This document shows positions 52,100-62,594 of a DNA stretch of 62,594 nt, one piece after another. Where the stretch lies: the NCBI GenBank assembly GCA_009929855.1, contig RZZN01000022.1:1-62594 (forward strand), read 5' to 3'. Position 1 is the first letter of the stretch. Each line of letters begins with the position of its first letter. The notes below the pieces were generated by a model. It did not search any database and was not told where the DNA came from. It worked only from the letters and a program-made list of their open reading frames with translations. This stretch comes from Gammaproteobacteria bacterium (lineage in GTDB: Bacteria; Pseudomonadota; Gammaproteobacteria; Chromatiales; Chromatiaceae). A program made the position numbers and the translations under genes.

Positions 52100-53665
52100 T
52101 CAGAAGCGGGCTTTCGTCAGCGCGCGCAGCTGTCCTGGAATCTGCTCCCAGGTCAGCAGGTCGGTGGTGTAGTAGATCTCGCCGGCGGCGTTCAAACCCA
52201 CCAGATCGGCCCCACCGATCCCGTCCAGGTCGGCCGCGATCAGCTGGTTCAGGACACCGGGGATCTGGTTCCAGTTCAGCAGATCGGACGTGTAGAAGAT
52301 CAGGCCATCGGCATTCAGGCCAACCAGGCCATCCCGCCCGATCCCAGTCAGATCGGCCGCGACCAGCTGCTTGAGTCGTCCCGGGATCTGACTCCAGTTC
52401 ACCAGATCCTGGGTGGCGAAGATGTCGTCGTCGGCGTTCAGTCCGACCAGATCATCCGGGGCGACGCCATCGAGATCGGCCACGATGAGATCGACGAGAT
52501 TGCCGTTGATCTGTGTCCAGTTCTGACCATCGAGTGTGTAATAGATGAAGTCATTGGCACTGAGACCGGCCAGCCCACCGACACCGGAGCCATCCAGATC
52601 GGCGAAGACGACCTGTTTGAGTAGCCCCGGGATGGTGAACCAGCTCCCGCCGATGGCGGTGGCATAGATCACCTGATCGCGCAGCCCGATCAGCTCATCG
52701 ATGGGCACGTCATTCAACTCGGCCGCGATCACCCGATCGAGTTGACCAGGGATCTGACCCCAGCCTTGCAGTGTCCGGCTGAAGAAGACCTGTCCAGCCT
52801 CATCGGCGTCCAGACCGATCAGATCGTCGAAACCGGCTCCAGTCAGATCGGCGGTGATCAGTTGTCTCAATGGCGGATTACCCGGGATCTGTCTCCAGGT
52901 CACTAGATCATCCGTGCAGTAGACCTCGCCCGCATCATTCAGGCCCACCAGCGTGTCGGTCATCGGCTTTTCACCGATGATCCTGAATGGAAGACCCTGC
53001 GGTGCCGCCGCGCTGCCAGTATCGACGAGCGGACCCCAAGTGCCCGCGGATGGGTTGAAGGCACCGGCGTTGCCAGTGGCCTGCACACCCGCCACTGTCA
53101 CTGGCGGGGCCCAGGGACCTGATGACAGGCTCCCGGCGGCTTGCCAATCGAGGAAATAGGTGCCCGGGGGGAGAAACACACCGACATCGGCCGTCAATTC
53201 CATGATTGGACGCTGCGTGTCGGTCAAGGCCGTATCCAGGACCCGATAGATCCCGGACCAAGTCCCCTGGACCAGTCGGTTGGTGGTGGTATCACCAAAG
53301 ACGAGTGTGCTGCCCGCGGCCCCAGGGAGCCCCTTCCAGATCTGCAGATTGAGACTGGTGAAGGTCGAGGTGGTCCCCGATCCAGTCTGATATCCATAGA
53401 AGACGATCTGATCGATCTGCCAGCCCGAGCAATTGTCGATGACGAAGTCATCGGCAAGACGGGCGCCACTGGCCTGGCTGAAGTTGAAACCAGGGGCCGC
53501 GAGTCCAATCGCGGTCTGGACCGTGCTGGCATCGGCCCCATCCGCGCCCGCGCCTGATGCATCGACCAGCGGGCCGTTCTGGACGAGCACGGCGGCCGGC
53601 GCGCTTGCGACCATCAGCACCAAGCCGAGACCCGTGAGCAACCGCTGCAAACTCATCGCGTGCAT
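52100..53665 (-). CDS. Secreted protein with seven C-terminal repeats (putative seven-bladed beta-propeller)
   Basis: 521 residues; ATG 53665 with GAGGGG seven bases upstream. Signal peptide LLTGLGLVLMVASAPAA. An N-terminal beta-rich domain (about 30-245) contains LADDFVID, IDQIVFYGYQTG and PPGTYFLDWQAAG, as in secreted exported-domain proteins. From about 250 to the end seven repeats of 39-44 residues follow the pattern DLVGLNA.G.IYYT.DLLNW.QIPG.L.QLIAADL, matching propeller-type lectin or tachylectin-like blades in length. The ligand is unknown. It sits 169 bases upstream of the arn operon on the same strand. Confidence 0.75.
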   Translation of the reverse strand: MHAMSLQRLLTGLGLVLMVASAPAAVLVQNGPLVDASGAGADGADASTVQTAIGLAAPGFNFSQASGARLADDFVIDNCSGWQIDQIVFYGYQTGSGTTSTFTSLNLQIWKGLPGAAGSTLVFGDTTTNRLVQGTWSGIYRVLDTALTDTQRPIMELTADVGVFLPPGTYFLDWQAAGSLSSGPWAPPVTVAGVQATGNAGAFNPSAGTWGPLVDTGSAAAPQGLPFRIIGEKPMTDTLVGLNDAGEVYCTDDLVTWRQIPGNPPLRQLITADLTGAGFDDLIGLDADEAGQVFFSRTLQGWGQIPGQLDRVIAAELNDVPIDELIGLRDQVIYATAIGGSWFTIPGLLKQVVFADLDGSGVGGLAGLSANDFIYYTLDGQNWTQINGNLVDLIVADLDGVAPDDLVGLNADDDIFATQDLVNWSQIPGRLKQLVAADLTGIGRDGLVGLNADGLIFYTSDLLNWNQIPGVLNQLIAADLDGIGGADLVGLNAAGEIYYTTDLLTWEQIPGQLRALTKARF

Positions 53666-53890
53666 GTTCAAACCCCTCATCTCACTCACAGAGAGCATGA
53701 TACGAAATCCGCCGATGGCCGGTGGCGCACTCACCGCGAGTCGCTCGCGCTGGCGTCCATCCTCGACCTAGTCTAGACGCCAAACCGGATGCCTTGAAAG
53801 GGCGAATCCAGAAAAAGACCAGCGGACGACTGCACGGGCAGCGAGCATTGCGCGCATCGCCCGGCCCAATCGCTTGGTGCAGACCCAGCG

Positions 53891-55705
53891 TCAGACCGCG
53901 GCATCATCGGTCGAGCGCTCCAACGGCTGCTCATGGAGCTGGAGCGAGGCCAAGCGGGCGTACAGCCCACCCTCGGCCATCAAGTCGTCATGGCGTCCGC
54001 TGGCCACGATGCGGCCATGCTCCAGCACCAGGATACGATCGGCATTGCGCACCGTGGCCAAACGATGGGCGATGACGATGCTGGTGCGGCCGACCATCAG
54101 ATGCTCCAGCGCCTCCTGGACCAGTCGCTCACTGGCGGCATCCAAGGCACTGGTCGCCTCATCGAGCAGCAGCACCGCCGGATCACGCAGCAGCGTGCGC
54201 GCGATGGCGATGCGCTGGCGCTCGCCACCGGAGAGACGCACCCCGCGCTCGCCCAGGAAGGTGGAGTATCCCTGGGGCAGGCGCTCGATGAGCTCGGCGG
54301 CATGCGCCGCGGCCGCGGCGCGGCGCACCGCCGCGTCGCTTGCCGCGGTCAGTCCGTAGCGGATGTTCTCCCAGGCGTCGGCGGCAAAGATCACTGGATC
54401 TTGCGGGACCAGCGCGATGTGGCGTCTGAGCTCGGCGGGGTCGAGCTCGCGCAGATCGATGCCATCGAAGCGGATGGCGCCCGCCGAGGGATCGTAGAAC
54501 CGCAGCAAGAGCTGAAACAGTGTCGATTTGCCCGCGCCCGATGGGCCCACCAAGGCCACCCGCTCGCCCGGCTCGATCCGCACATCGAGACGATCGAGCG
54601 CCGGCCGGTCTGGCCGCGCCGGGTAGAGGAACCGCACCCCGTCGAGCTCGATGCGCCCGCGCACGGGCGCCGGGAGTGCCCGCGGGCGCGCCGGTCGGCG
54701 GATCACGGGCGCGGTGTCCAACAGCTCCATCAGCCGTTCGCTCGCCCCGGCACCCCGCAGCAACTGACCCATCAGATCACTGAGCGACCCCACCGCGCCG
54801 GCGACCACCACGGCATAGAAGAGGAAGGCCGAGAGCTCGCCACCGCTCAGCGCGCCAGCCAGCACCTGGCGCCCCCCGACCCAGAGCACCACACCGATCG
54901 CCCCGAAGGTCAGCAGGGTCGAGACCGCCGCCAGCAAGGCACTGCTGCGCGAGCGCAGCCCAGCGATGCGAAAGGCCGACTCGACCCGAGCGCCATAGCG
55001 ATCACGATCGATCGGCTCATGACAGCAGGCCTGCACCGTGCGAATCCCGTGGATCACCTCATCGACATAGGCCCCGACATCAGCGAGCCGATCCTGGCTC
55101 TCGCGCGACAAGCGCCGCACCCGATGACCCAGGATCCAGGCCGGCAGGATGACGAAGGGCACGCCCAGCAGCACCAGACCAGTCAGGGCCGGACTGGTGA
55201 TGGCCAGCATCAGGATACCGCCGATCAACAACAGGGTGGTGCGCAGCACCATCGCGAGGGTCGAGCCGACCACGACTTGCAGCAAGGCGGTGTCACTGGT
55301 CAGACGCGAGATCACCTCACCGACCCGAGCAGTCTCGAAGTATCCGATGTCCAGCGACAAGACGCGCTCGAACACCGCCTTGCGGATGTCCGCCACCACA
55401 CGCTCGCCGATCCAGTTGAGCAGATAGCTGCGCACCCCGATCGCGATGCCGGTGGCCAGGACCACGCTCAGGAAGAGCAGCAGCGCCCGGTCGAGCGCCT
55501 CCGAGGTGCCGGTCGCGAACCCCGAATCCACCAGGGTGCGGATGACCTGACCGAAGGCGAGCACCGAACCGGCCGCGACCAAGAGCGCCAGCAGCGCCCC
55601 CACGAGCGGCCAACGATAGGGACGGACGAAACCCAGCAGACGGCGCAGCGCGCCCAGGTTGCGGGTGCCGGGGCGCTCGTCTGTGATCGCGACTGGCTCA
55701 TGCAT
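53891..55705 (-). CDS. MsbA-like ABC exporter (fused TM-ATPase half transporter)
   Basis: 604 residues. Six membrane helices in the first 320 residues, then an ATPase with Walker A GPSGAGKST, Q-loop VPQDP, signature LSGGE (Gln replaced by Glu, as in many exporters), Walker B VLLLDEATSALD and H-loop AHRLA. Homodimeric exporters of this type move lipid A core, lipids or drugs; the substrate cannot be assigned. No lpxK follows, so calling it MsbA itself is unsafe. About 120 bases downstream of nudB on the same strand. Confidence 0.88.
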   Translation of the reverse strand: MHEPVAITDERPGTRNLGALRRLLGFVRPYRWPLVGALLALLVAAGSVLAFGQVIRTLVDSGFATGTSEALDRALLLFLSVVLATGIAIGVRSYLLNWIGERVVADIRKAVFERVLSLDIGYFETARVGEVISRLTSDTALLQVVVGSTLAMVLRTTLLLIGGILMLAITSPALTGLVLLGVPFVILPAWILGHRVRRLSRESQDRLADVGAYVDEVIHGIRTVQACCHEPIDRDRYGARVESAFRIAGLRSRSSALLAAVSTLLTFGAIGVVLWVGGRQVLAGALSGGELSAFLFYAVVVAGAVGSLSDLMGQLLRGAGASERLMELLDTAPVIRRPARPRALPAPVRGRIELDGVRFLYPARPDRPALDRLDVRIEPGERVALVGPSGAGKSTLFQLLLRFYDPSAGAIRFDGIDLRELDPAELRRHIALVPQDPVIFAADAWENIRYGLTAASDAAVRRAAAAAHAAELIERLPQGYSTFLGERGVRLSGGERQRIAIARTLLRDPAVLLLDEATSALDAASERLVQEALEHLMVGRTSIVIAHRLATVRNADRILVLEHGRIVASGRHDDLMAEGGLYARLASLQLHEQPLERSTDDAAV

Positions 55706-55825
55706 GCTGGTCTTTCGTGTCTGGAGCGCTACCTTTAGGGCGCATCAGCTTATCATGAAGCCGGCTCGATCATGAGTGCCACGCGCATTCAGCGCCATTC
55801 GACCGTGACCAAGCCGCATGCCCGA

Positions 55826-56316
55826 TCAGGCCCTGCCCGCGACCATCCGAATCGCCTCGCGGTTCGTCCAAGAGCTCACCAGGGCCAGCGCCGGCTCCAG
55901 CGGCAGCCATCGATACTCGGCATGCTCGCGCGGATCGAGTCGGATCAGACGCCGGTGCTCGAGGATCAGGAGGAACCAATATTCACGGTTGAAGCAGACA
56001 TTGGGGCCATACCTGGCACGCCAGGCGGCGATGATCGGAAAGAGTCGCGTCTGGTGCAGATCCACGAGCGCGCCCCCGACCAAGATGCCGGTCTCTTCGC
56101 GCACCTCGCGCGCCGCGGCCGCACGCGGTGTCTCCCCTGGCGCGAGACTGCCGGTGACCGACTGCCAAAACCCGGCCGGGCGGACGCGCCGCATCAGCAG
56201 CAGCTGACCATCCCGGGTGCCGATCACCACCAGGACCGACTGGGGACGCTTGCGCCCGGGCTGCACCTGGAGTGATCCGGCCATCGTCTGGGACCGCCCG
56301 GCGCGCTCCCCGCGGC

Positions 56317-56320
<4 letters not shown>
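55826..56320 (-). CDS. nudB: Dihydroneopterin triphosphate pyrophosphatase NudB
   Basis: Nudix hydrolase of the folate pathway. 164 residues if the GTG at 56320, which overlaps the aspS stop (GTGA), is used; ATG 56284 would give 152 residues and may be the real start. Complete Nudix box [17 protein letters not shown] followed by REETGI. The aspS-nudB pairing is conserved in gammaproteobacteria and supports the specific assignment. Confidence 0.88.
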
Positions 56321-58095
<1,775 letters not shown>

Positions 58096-58201
58096 CGTTG
58101 CCTCTGTCTGTTGCTTCGAGATCATCCCGGCAGCTTCGGCCCCGGCCACCGGCCGCGACCACGCCAGTCGTCAAAAGCCGCTAACGATACTGAGCCACAT
58201 C

Positions 58202-58237
58202 GACCGGCGCAACCATGCCAACGCTGGTGCGCCGGTC
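58202..58237 (-). terminator. Possible terminator hairpin downstream of the FmdB gene
   Basis: GACCGGCGCAACC (58202-58214) pairs with GGTGCGCCGGTC (58226-58237) with one bulged base and an 11-base loop. It lies about 30 bases past the stop of the zinc-ribbon gene, between it and aspS. No T tract. Confidence 0.4.
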
Positions 58238-58267
58238 GCTGCAGTCATGGCGGCGTCGGCGCGCGAC

Positions 58268-58615
58268 TCAGACCGCCGGCTTGCTGGTGGCCTGCGAGGC
58301 GACCGGCTTGGCCGCACCCGCGGAGTCAGCGCTCTTGGCCGCACCCGTCTCACCCGTCCCGGTCGGCTTGGCCGCGTCGCTGGCCGCGCCGTCCGCGGTC
58401 TTCTCGCCACGGTCGTGGAGATTCTTCTGATTGCCCTTCTTGAAGTCGGTCTCGTACCAACCGCCACCCTTCAAGCGAAAGGCAGCGGCCGAGATCAGCT
58501 TGCGCAGCGCCGGCTGGGCGCATGCGGGGCAGTCGGTCAAGGGCGCGTCGCTCACCTTCTGCATACGCTCGAGCGTGTGGCCGCAGGCCTCACAGCGATA
58601 CTCATAGATCGGCAT
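58268..58615 (-). CDS. FmdB-family zinc-ribbon protein
   Basis: 115 residues from ATG 58615 (GAGGA five bases upstream). The opening MPIYEYRCEACGH and a second CPAC (Cys8, Cys11, Cys29, Cys32) form the FmdB zinc ribbon. A GGWYETDFK motif follows, and then an Ala/Ser/Lys-rich low-complexity tail. Function of the family is unsettled; early annotation as regulator of formamidase genes is weak. Upstream of aspS, as in many gammaproteobacteria. Confidence 0.9.
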   Translation of the reverse strand: MPIYEYRCEACGHTLERMQKVSDAPLTDCPACAQPALRKLISAAAFRLKGGGWYETDFKKGNQKNLHDRGEKTADGAASDAAKPTGTGETGAAKSADSAGAAKPVASQATSKPAV

Positions 58616-58751
58616 GTCAATCCTCTTCAATCACCTTTGAATCGGTCCGGTTAATTGGGACCGGACGCGTAAAATCAACGCGCGGCGCGCCCGCGGCGAT
58701 ATACTGGGCCACCCGCGCACAGGCGACTTGCACAGACAGACCCGGACTCAG

Positions 58752-59594
58752 ATGCAACCCACGATCCTGATCACCGGCTGCTCCAGCGGCATCGGTCGGC
58801 ACTGCGCGCTCGGACTGGCCCAGCGCGGCTGGCAGGTCATCGCCACGGCGCGCCACGATGCCGCTGTCAGCCATCTGCAAGCCGCCGGACTGACCGCGCT
58901 CCTGCTGGATCTGGATGACCCGGCCAGCATCGAGGAGGCGCTCGCGCGCACGCTCGAGCTGACCGGAGGGCGGCTCACGGCACTCTTCAACAACGGGGCC
59001 TACGGCCAACCTGGCGCGGTGGAGGATCTCAGCCGCGACGTGCTCAGGGCTCAACTGGAGACCAACCTGCTGGGCTGGCATGACCTGACCTGCCGGGTCA
59101 TCCCCATCATGCGCCGCCAGGGCCATGGCCGCATCGTCCAGAACAGCTCGATCCTGGGATTCATCCCACTGCCCTACCGCGGGGCCTACAGCGCCAGCAA
59201 GTACGCACTCGAGGGGCTGACCGACACCTTGCGCCTGGAGCTGCACGGCAGCGGGATCAGCGTCTCACTGATCGAGCCGGGCCCGATCATCAGCCGCTTT
59301 CGCGAGAACGCCCATGCCGCCTTCAAGGCCAATATCGATGCCGAGCAGAGCGTCCATCGCGCCGCCTACGCGCTCGCCGAGGCACGCCTGACCAAGGCCG
59401 GCGCGGCGCAGCCCTTCACGCGTCATCCCGAATCCGTGCTCAAGGCACTGATCCACGCATTGGAGAGCCCGCGCCCGCGCATCCGCTATCCGGTGACCGT
59501 CCCAACCCATCTGTTCGGGGTCCTCAAACGCATCCTCTCCGACCGCGCGCTCGATTGGGTCATCCGGCGGGTCTCGCGCGGCGGCGCGGGTTGA
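58752..59594 (+). CDS. SDR-family oxidoreductase (YbbO-like)
   Basis: 280 residues from ATG 58752. TGCSSGIG cofactor loop (8-15), NNGAYG, catalytic Ser133, Tyr146 and Lys150 (YSASK) and a PGPIISRF loop. The length and C-terminal extension with the PVTVPTHLFGVLKRIL block resemble YbbO/SDR9C-type enzymes acting on aldehydes or lipid-like substrates. Arg in ATARH after strand 2 suggests NADP(H). It is a lone gene, convergent with greA. Confidence 0.88.
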   Translation: MQPTILITGCSSGIGRHCALGLAQRGWQVIATARHDAAVSHLQAAGLTALLLDLDDPASIEEALARTLELTGGRLTALFNNGAYGQPGAVEDLSRDVLRAQLETNLLGWHDLTCRVIPIMRRQGHGRIVQNSSILGFIPLPYRGAYSASKYALEGLTDTLRLELHGSGISVSLIEPGPIISRFRENAHAAFKANIDAEQSVHRAAYALAEARLTKAGAAQPFTRHPESVLKALIHALESPRPRIRYPVTVPTHLFGVLKRILSDRALDWVIRRVSRGGAG

Positions 59595-59720
59595 CGCGGA
59601 CACGTGAGTGGGGATTCGGACCGCCGGATCCCACGCCAGAGTCCTGAGCGGCCGGGGCGCTCCTGATCCGCGCCGAGCGGTCGCCGCGCCGACCATGACG
59701 CGACGACCGATCGACAGCCC

Positions 59721-60197
59721 TCAGAGATAGCTGACCTCGATGATCTCGAACTCGCGCACCCCGCCCGGCACCTGGACCGAGGTCAGGTCGCCCGCGCTCT
59801 TGCCGATCAGACAGCGGGCGATCGGCGAGCCGACCGAGATCATGCCCTGCTTGAGGTCGGCCTCATCCTCGCCGACGATCTGGAAGGTATGCTCGACATC
59901 GGTCTCCAACTCGAGGACCTGCACGGTGGCCCCGAAGACCACCCGTCCAGTGGCGGGCACCTTGGTCACATCGATGATCTGGGCATTCGCGAGCTTGGAC
60001 TCGATGTCCTTGATGCGCCCCTCGATGAAGCCTTGCTGCTCGCGCGCGGCATGATATTCGGCATTCTCCTTGAGGTCGCCGTGCGCGCGTGCCTCGGCAA
60101 TGGCCTCGATGATGCGCGGTCGCTCGACGCGCTTGAGCCGCTCGAGCTCCTCACGCAATTTCTCAGCGCCTCTGATGGTCAGAGGGACCTGGCTCAT
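59721..60197 (-). CDS. greA: Transcription elongation factor GreA
   Basis: 158 residues, exactly the family length. N-terminal coiled coil with [17 protein letters not shown] and the acidic tip ([15 protein letters not shown]) that enters the RNA polymerase secondary channel to rescue backtracked complexes; C-terminal FKBP-like domain with [14 protein letters not shown]. Downstream of carB on the same strand with 251 bases between; the carA-carB-greA order is common. Confidence 0.96.
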   Translation of the reverse strand: MSQVPLTIRGAEKLREELERLKRVERPRIIEAIAEARAHGDLKENAEYHAAREQQGFIEGRIKDIESKLANAQIIDVTKVPATGRVVFGATVQVLELETDVEHTFQIVGEDEADLKQGMISVGSPIARCLIGKSAGDLTSVQVPGGVREFEIIEVSYL

Positions 60198-60448
60198 GGG
60201 TGATCTCCTCGTGTAGAGCCGCCGGGTGACACGAGCTGACGCGGCGACCTGACCCCTTGCGGGTCACATGGAACAGTTGTGTCAAGGTGCTTTGGTGATC
60301 CTCACCCGACCGATCGGCTCGCGCGAGCGCATCGGGTGACGCGGATCAGCGCCCACCGCTCGGCCACGAGCGGAAGACGCGCCAGGCGACTCCGCGCGAG
60401 CGAGTCGAGCGGGCACACTGGAACCGCGCCCCGAGGGAGCGCGGCGAA

Positions 60449-62594
60449 TCAATAGAGATCTTGTAACCGATTGACGGTCAAGATGTCTAGCTGTTTCAGC
60501 GCGAGACAGGTGGCCTCCGCGCCCGAGATGGTCGTGGTATAGCTCACCTTGTGCTGCAAGGCCGCGCGGCGAATGGCCGCGGAGTCGGCGATCGCTTGCG
60601 CGCCCTCGGTGGTGTTGACGATGAAGCTGACCTCATTGTTCTTGATCATGTCGACGACATGCGGTCGTCCCTCGGCCACCTTGTTGACGCCGATACAGTC
60701 CAGACCCGCCTCGTGCAGTGCGCGCGCGGTGCCATGGGTCGCGTACAGCTTGAAGCCGAACCCCACCAGATCGCGCGCCACCCGAATCAAACGCGCGCGA
60801 TCCGCGACCCGCACGCTCAACAAGGCCTTGCCACCGCGCCGCGGCAAGAGCGTCCCGGCGCCTTCCTGGGCCTTGGCATAGGCCTCGCCGAAGGTCAGGC
60901 CGACCCCCATCACCTCACCGGTCGACTTCATCTCTGGTCCCAACTGGGTATCCACGCCAGGGAACTTGATGAATGGAAAGACCGCCTCCTTGACGAAATA
61001 GTGCTCGGGCCGACGCTCACGTCGCAGACCCTGATCCGCCAGGGTCTTGCCGACCATGCAGCGCGCCGCGACCTTGGCCAGTGGCAGCCCGATCGCCTTG
61101 GACACGAAGGGCACGGTCCGCGAGGCCCGCGGATTGACCTCGAGGATGAAGACCTCCTCGCCCTTGACCGCGAACTGCGCGTTCATGAGCCCGACCACGT
61201 TCAAGCGGCGCGCCATCTGCGCCATCTGCTCACGCATCCGATCCTGGATCGCCGGGGCCAGGGTGTAGGGGGGCAATGAACAGGCCGAATCGCCCGAATG
61301 CACCCCAGCCTGCTCGATGTGCTCCATGATGCCGCCGATCAACACGTCCTGACCATCACAGATGGCGTCGAGATCCACCTCGATGGCATCGTCGAGGAAG
61401 CGGTCGAGCAAGACCGGCGACTCGTTCGAGACTCGCACCGCCTCGCGCATGTAGCGGTTGAGCTCGGTCTCGTCATAGACGATCTCCATGGCTCGGCCAC
61501 CCAGCACGTAGGATGGACGCACCACCAACGGATAACCGATCCGGGCGGCGCGCTCGATCGCCTCGTGCTCGCTGCGCGCGGTCGCGTTGGGGGGTTGGCA
61601 CAAGGCCAGATCATGGACCATCTGCTGGAAGCGCTCGCGATCCTCGGCCAGATCGATGCTATCCGGACTGGTGCCGATGATGGGCACGCCAGCGGCCTCG
61701 AGTGCGCGCGCGAGCTTCAATGGGGTCTGCCCCCCATACTGCACGATGACCCCGAGTGGGCGCTCCTTGGCCACGATCTCGAGGACGTCCTCGAGGGTCA
61801 GAGGCTCGAAATAGAGCCGATCGGAGGTGTCATAGTCGGTCGAGACGGTCTCCGGATTGCAGTTGACCATGATGGTCTCGTAGCCATCCTCGCGCAGCGC
61901 GAGCGCGGCATGGACGCAGCAATAGTCGAACTCGATCCCCTGCCCGATGCGATTCGGCCCACCCCCCAGCACCATCACCTTGCGCCGCTCGGTGGGCGCG
62001 GACTCGCACTCGTCCTCGTAGGTCGAATAGAGATAGGCCGTGCTCGAGGCGAACTCGGCCGCGCAGGTATCGACCCGCTTGAAGACGGGACGCAGATCGT
62101 ACTGATGACGCAACGAGCGGATCGCGCTCTCACCGAGTCCCACCAGACGCGCGATGCGCCGATCCGAGAACCCCTTGCGCTTGAGCGCGCGCAGCGTGGC
62201 GCGGTCGAGATGCTCGCGCCCCCCGGCGCGAACCCGCGCCTCGGTGCGCACCAGGTCCTCGACCTGGGCGAGGAACCAGGGGTCGATCCGCGACAGCTCA
62301 TGGACCTCCTCCAAGTCGATCCCGAGACGGAAGGCATCAGCGACATAGAAGAGACGGTCGGGCCCCGCTTGGCGCAGCTCTTGGCGCACCCGGGTCACCG
62401 CATCCGGATCGCGCGGATCCACCGTCTCATCGAGTCCATAATGGTCGATCTCCAGACCCCGCACCGCCTTCTGCAATGATTCCTGGAAGGTGCGACCGAT
62501 CGCCATCACCTCGCCGACCGATTTCATCTGGGTGGTCAGACGCGAATCGGCCTGCGGGAACTTCTCGAAGGCGAAGCGCGGGATCTTGGTCACC
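60449..62594 (-). CDS. carB: Carbamoyl-phosphate synthase large subunit (N-terminal part outside window)
   Basis: The last 714 or so of about 1,070 residues. [11 protein letters not shown] and [14 protein letters not shown] are the end of the first ATP-grasp half; the oligomerisation domain follows, then the second half with [26 protein letters not shown], and [12 protein letters not shown]; the MGS-like allosteric domain closes the protein ([14 protein letters not shown]). It makes carbamoyl phosphate for arginine and pyrimidines, linking to argA and pyrF in this window. The gene runs off the right edge. Confidence 0.97.
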   Translation of the reverse strand, partial: VTKIPRFAFEKFPQADSRLTTQMKSVGEVMAIGRTFQESLQKAVRGLEIDHYGLDETVDPRDPDAVTRVRQELRQAGPDRLFYVADAFRLGIDLEEVHELSRIDPWFLAQVEDLVRTEARVRAGGREHLDRATLRALKRKGFSDRRIARLVGLGESAIRSLRHQYDLRPVFKRVDTCAAEFASSTAYLYSTYEDECESAPTERRKVMVLGGGPNRIGQGIEFDYCCVHAALALREDGYETIMVNCNPETVSTDYDTSDRLYFEPLTLEDVLEIVAKERPLGVIVQYGGQTPLKLARALEAAGVPIIGTSPDSIDLAEDRERFQQMVHDLALCQPPNATARSEHEAIERAARIGYPLVVRPSYVLGGRAMEIVYDETELNRYMREAVRVSNESPVLLDRFLDDAIEVDLDAICDGQDVLIGGIMEHIEQAGVHSGDSACSLPPYTLAPAIQDRMREQMAQMARRLNVVGLMNAQFAVKGEEVFILEVNPRASRTVPFVSKAIGLPLAKVAARCMVGKTLADQGLRRERRPEHYFVKEAVFPFIKFPGVDTQLGPEMKSTGEVMGVGLTFGEAYAKAQEGAGTLLPRRGGKALLSVRVADRARLIRVARDLVGFGFKLYATHGTARALHEAGLDCIGVNKVAEGRPHVVDMIKNNEVSFIVNTTEGAQAIADSAAIRRAALQHKVSYTTTISGAEATCLALKQLDILTVNRLQDLY

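Noticed and set aside
50431-52374. 647-codon plus-strand frame across arnB and the flippase gene
   Set aside because: It runs antisense to two well-identified genes and across their junction, with shadow-type composition.
53933-55738. 601-codon plus-strand frame opposite the ABC exporter
   Set aside because: Antisense of conserved Walker and signature motifs; no start signal.

Overview
The window is 62.6 kb of GC-rich, densely coding bacterial chromosome. Conserved gene pairs point to a gammaproteobacterium: divergent bamD / rluD-pgeF, dksA-gluQ, lapB-pyrF, aspS-nudB, and greA beside carB. Protein style and the octaheme cytochrome recall Chromatiaceae (purple sulfur bacteria). That is only an impression, because no photosynthesis, sulfur-oxidation or rRNA gene lies in the window. 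I saw no tRNA, rRNA or CRISPR array.

Region 1 (1-17.4 kb) is accessory and partly decayed. It opens with a helicase fused to an HKD-type nuclease domain and a LexA/S24-like domain, cut by the window edge. Gene relics follow (DUF4351, an unidentified fragment, an ISAs1 transposase). Two large hybrid histidine kinases (3988-6822 and 12765-16595) flank an octaheme-HEAT-TPR cytochrome and a divergent secreted sulfatase. Three signalling relics (a PAS piece, a NarX-type kinase piece and a PAS-GGDEF gene) surround them. The PAS-GGDEF relic holds a MITE-like element flanked by a direct repeat; removing the insert restores the reading frame.

Region 2 (17.4-43.3 kb) is housekeeping. On the minus strand lie rluD-pgeF-gcvR-def-prc-gshA (ribosome modification, peptidoglycan-precursor clearing, N-terminal deformylation, periplasmic proteolysis, glutathione synthesis) and sucC-sucD-nadE-glnB (TCA cycle, NAD synthesis, nitrogen signalling). 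On the plus strand lie bamD, pilS-pilR-argA, an MscK-type channel, a cytochrome b561-like gene and dksA-gluQ. Then lapB-pyrF-galU run on the minus strand. A 59-residue PA3496-like gene lies at 37735-37914.

Region 3 (43.5-54 kb) is an envelope-modification island. After a two-gene SDR/secreted-protein unit comes a minus-strand L-Ara4N operon: EmrE-like flippase subunit, arnB, arnC, ArnA formyltransferase, ArnA decarboxylase, arnT, arnD. ArnA, one bifunctional protein in enterobacteria, is encoded here by two overlapping genes. Only one flippase subunit is visible. Upstream is a secreted protein ending in seven repeats of about 41 residues that looks like a seven-bladed propeller.

Region 4 (53.9-62.6 kb) holds an MsbA-like ABC exporter, nudB, aspS, an FmdB-type zinc ribbon, an SDR, greA and the C-terminal two thirds of carB.

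No gap over 300 bases is left wholly unexplained. The longest empty gaps are 43295-43580 (lapB/SDR divergent region), 60198-60448 (carB/greA), 9467-9699 (cytochrome/sulfatase divergent region) and 53666-53890; I saw no convincing gene in any of them.
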